In this document: positions 61,805 through 64,000 of the stretch, one piece after another
Numbering within the stretch: position 1 is the first letter of the stretch
Layout: each line of letters begins with the position of its first letter
Source: Candidatus Rokuibacteriota bacterium
Lineage (GTDB): Bacteria > Methylomirabilota > Methylomirabilia > Rokubacteriales > CSP1-6
Assembly (NCBI GenBank): GCA_003221695.1
Contig: QHSX01000049.1
Location: 1 to 64,000 of the forward strand
Direction: 5' to 3'
Length of the DNA: 64,000 nt
The notes under the pieces: model-generated
Seen by the model: the letters and a program-made list of their open reading frames with translations, nothing else
Told to the model about the DNA's origin: nothing
Databases searched by the model: none
Made by a program: the position numbers and the translations under genes

Positions 61805-63508
61805 ATGTCCTGGAGACTGAAGAAAAAATTCCAAGGCCTCCTGGCCGCGGAGCGGGGCACCATCCGCAAGGACTGGGGAGGGAAGATCGCCTTCGCCCTC
61901 GTCTACCCGAACACCTACGCCGTCGGCATGTCGAACCTCGGCTTCCAGACGATCTACCGCCACCTGAACGCCCTCCCCGACGTGGTGTGCGAGCGCGTCT
62001 TCCTGCCCGATCCCGAGGACCTCGCGGACCTCGGGCGCACGGAGGGTGTGCCGATCTCGCTCGAGTCGTTCCGGCGGCTCACCGACTTCCACATGGTCGG
62101 CTTCTCCGTCACCTACGAGGGCGATTACGTCAACGTGTTGCGCCTGCTAGCACTCGCCGGGATCCCGCTCCGCCCCGAGGACCGGCGCCCGAACGACCCG
62201 CTCGTCCTGATGGGCGGGGTCTGCGCCTTCTCCAACCCCGAGCCGGTCGCGCCGTTCATGGACGTCGTCGTCGTGGGTGAGGGCGAGGAGCTCGTCGCGG
62301 AGCTGATCGCGGCGTACCGGGAGCGCGCCGACGACCGCGAGCGACTCCTCGACGCGCTCGCGGCGCTCGAGGGCGTCTACGTGCCGTCGCGCTACGAGAT
62401 CGTCTACGCTCCCGACGGCACGGTCGGCGACGTCCTGCCGCAGGGCGCGACCCCGGCGATCGTGACGAAGCGCCGCCTGCGCAACGTCAACGCCTTCGAG
62501 ACCGTCGACGCCGTGAAGACGCCGAACGCCGAGTACGGGCACATGGCGCTCCTGGAGGTCGGTAAGGGGTGCAGTCGTGGCTGTCGGTTCTGTCTGGAAG
62601 GCCAGGTGTATCGACCGGTCAGGCACCGAAGCCTCGACGCCCTCCGCGAGACCGTGGCCCGCGTGGCCGCGAGCGGCGAGAGGCGTGTCGGGCTCGTCGG
62701 CGCGTGCGTCTCGGACTACCCATGGATCGGCGAGCTGCTGAAGATCGTCGAGGACACCGGGCTCGAGCTCTCGATCTCGTCGATCCGGGCCGACAGCCTC
62801 ACGGACGACCTCGTCGCCGCGCTCGCCCGCGGCGGTCACCGCACGCTGACCGTGGCGCCGGAGGCCGGCACGGAGCGACTCCGCCGGGCCATCCGCAAGG
62901 CGATCACCGACGAGCAGATCCTGGTCGCGTGCGACCTGGTCCGCGCGCACGGGATCCCGAACCTCAAGACCTACTTCATGATCGGCCAACCGACGGAGAC
63001 GCTCGAGGACGTGGAGGCGATCCCGCGCCTCGCCGAGCGGATGCTCGAGCGCCTCTCGGTGCCCGATCCGAACGCCAAGCCGTTCGGTCGGCTGACGCTC
63101 TCGATCTCGTCCTTCGTCCCGAAGCCCTGGACGCCCTTCCAGTGGGCGCCCTTCGCCGGCGCCGAGGCGCTCCAGACGAAGCTCGAGATCGTCAAGCGCG
63201 GCGCCCGGCGTCTCCACAACGTGCGGGTGCTGCACGAGAACCCGCGCGAGGCGGCGCTCCAGGCGCTGCTCGCCCGCGGCGACCGACGCGTCGCCGACTT
63301 CCTCGAGCTCGCGGCGTCGTTCGACGGCGACTGGCGGCGTGCGCTCCGCGAGTGGAAGGGCGACGCCGACTTCTGCACGACACGAGCCCGCTCGACGGAC
63401 GAGCGACTGCCGTGGGACCACTTCGACGTGGGCGTGAAGAAGGCGGGGCTGATCCGCGAATGGGAGCGGGCTCGGGCCGAGCCGCCCGTGGCGGTCGGAG
63501 CCGCCTGA
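61805..63508 (+). CDS. B12-binding-domain radical SAM protein (TIGR03960-like)
   Basis: A 567-residue protein. The N-terminal half (about 1-230) resembles a cobalamin-binding-type domain: FALVYPNTYAVGMSNLGFQTIYRHLN, VGFSVTYEGDYVNVLRLL and VVVGEGEEL. It lacks the DxHxxG cobalamin ligand. The radical SAM core has C256-SRG-C260-RF-C263, then VGACVSDYP and TVAPEAGTERLRRAIRK. The family is widespread, often beside a DUF2344 partner or ribosome-related genes, and is of unknown reaction. No partner is here; moaA follows with a one-base overlap (TGATG). Confidence 0.85.
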   Translation: MSWRLKKKFQGLLAAERGTIRKDWGGKIAFALVYPNTYAVGMSNLGFQTIYRHLNALPDVVCERVFLPDPEDLADLGRTEGVPISLESFRRLTDFHMVGFSVTYEGDYVNVLRLLALAGIPLRPEDRRPNDPLVLMGGVCAFSNPEPVAPFMDVVVVGEGEELVAELIAAYRERADDRERLLDALAALEGVYVPSRYEIVYAPDGTVGDVLPQGATPAIVTKRRLRNVNAFETVDAVKTPNAEYGHMALLEVGKGCSRGCRFCLEGQVYRPVRHRSLDALRETVARVAASGERRVGLVGACVSDYPWIGELLKIVEDTGLELSISSIRADSLTDDLVAALARGGHRTLTVAPEAGTERLRRAIRKAITDEQILVACDLVRAHGIPNLKTYFMIGQPTETLEDVEAIPRLAERMLERLSVPDPNAKPFGRLTLSISSFVPKPWTPFQWAPFAGAEALQTKLEIVKRGARRLHNVRVLHENPREAALQALLARGDRRVADFLELAASFDGDWRRALREWKGDADFCTTRARSTDERLPWDHFDVGVKKAGLIREWERARAEPPVAVGAA

Positions 63509-64000
63509 TGCGGATCGACGACAGGTACGGGCGCCCGCTGCGGAACCTCCGCATCTCGGTCACCGACCGGTGCAACCTGCGCTGCCAGTACTGCATGCCC
63601 GAGGAGGAGTACGTCTGGCTCCCGCGCGAGGAGATCCTCCACTTCGAGGAGATCAGCGCGCTCACCGACGTCTTCATGGACCTGGGGGTCGACAAGATCC
63701 GGCTCACGGGCGGCGAGCCGCTCCTCAGACGCGACCTGCCGCGCCTCATCCGCCTCCTCGCCCCGAAGCCCCGGCTGCGCGACCTCGCGATCACGACCAA
63801 CGGCGTGCTGCTCCTCGAGCAAGCGCGCGCGCTCAAGGACGCGGGCCTTCATCGCGTGACGGTGAGCCTCGACACCCTCCGCCCCGATCGGTTCGCCGCG
63901 CTCACACGCCGCCAGACCCACGCCCAGGTCCTGGAGGGCATCGGGGCGCTGGCGCGCGTGGGGTTTGCGGGAACCAAGCTCGATACGGTCGTGATCCGCG
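63508..64000 (+). CDS. moaA: GTP 3',8-cyclase MoaA, N-terminal part
   Basis: The reading frame from ATG 63508 runs off the window after 164 codons. The opening RIDDRYGRPLRNLRISVTDR and the radical SAM cluster C22-x3-C26-x2-C29 (DRCNLRCQYCMP) with IRLTGGEPLLRRDLP are diagnostic. It catalyses the first step of molybdopterin synthesis, together with moeA serving the molybdenum formate dehydrogenase of this window. Confidence 0.95.
   Translation, partial: MRIDDRYGRPLRNLRISVTDRCNLRCQYCMPEEEYVWLPREEILHFEEISALTDVFMDLGVDKIRLTGGEPLLRRDLPRLIRLLAPKPRLRDLAITTNGVLLLEQARALKDAGLHRVTVSLDTLRPDRFAALTRRQTHAQVLEGIGALARVGFAGTKLDTVVIR

Overview
The window is high-GC, densely packed, almost wholly collinear (+ strand) chromosomal DNA from a Gram-negative-type bacterium. 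The cell-envelope markers are a CpoB/YbgF-like lipoprotein, Lgt and a PEP-CTERM sorting signal. Respiration uses a membrane formate dehydrogenase and an alternative complex III (ACIII). GC content, gene neighbourhoods and ACIII fit an uncultured Methylomirabilota/Rokubacteria-like or deltaproteobacteria-like lineage. This placement is inference; there is no rRNA in the window. Both ends are cut: a TerC-family gene at the left and moaA at the right.

Layout. (1) 1-4954: TerC tail, a FadR-type regulator, a possible ~180-nt small RNA with its own promoter and terminator, pyruvate phosphate dikinase and an overlapping HOGA-like pyruvate aldolase. (2) 4967-14508: branched-chain amino acid and phospholipid operon ilvB-ilvN-ilvC-psd-pssA-leuA-leuB-asd, then a small membrane protein and truA. 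(3) 14536-16181 (- strand): two secreted proteins, an SGNH hydrolase and an unknown. (4) 16364-24261: formate dehydrogenase island with fdhD, an alternative-oxidase-like diiron protein, two unknown small proteins, the catalytic, FeS and NrfD-like subunits, and fdhE. (5) 24329-33117: haem operon ccsA/hemX-hemA-hemC-hemD-hemB and hemL. It is interrupted by a sulfur cassette: a Cys-free Rrf2 regulator, cysK, a 67-bp triple tandem repeat, a CysO-like sulfur carrier and a JAMM protease. (6) 33202-40242: complete ACIII operon actABCDEF. (7) 40427-52852: moeA, cpoB, dprA-topA-xerC-hslV-hslU, argB-argD-argF-argG. (8) 52903-55829: comB-like gene, pgsA, plsY, gpsA. (9) 55984-59419: galT, then a remnant of an integrated element between a broken tRNA-Gly and an intact tRNA-Gly. 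The remnant holds a tyrosine-recombinase fragment, a sterol-desaturase-like gene and a PEP-CTERM mini-protein; tRNA-Cys and tRNA-Leu follow. (10) 59561-64000: lgt, rtcB, a B12-type radical SAM gene and the start of moaA.

How the parts connect. Formate dehydrogenase can feed quinone. The quinol can be used by ACIII, which passes electrons to cytochrome c, or by the AOX-like protein in the same operon. The haem operon supplies cofactor for the pentahaem ActA and monohaem ActE. moeA and moaA make the molybdenum cofactor for formate dehydrogenase. The sulfur cassette resembles the mycobacterial CysO-Mec route to cysteine, except that the carrier ends in Gly-Gly-Arg and so appears to need trimming before use.

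The most unusual observations are the GGR-terminated CysO with its JAMM partner inside the haem operon, the island remnant at tRNA-Gly with a 68-residue PEP-CTERM protein, the AOX-like gene in a formate dehydrogenase operon, the recurring leaderless-type promoters, and the apparent small RNA at 1078-1255.
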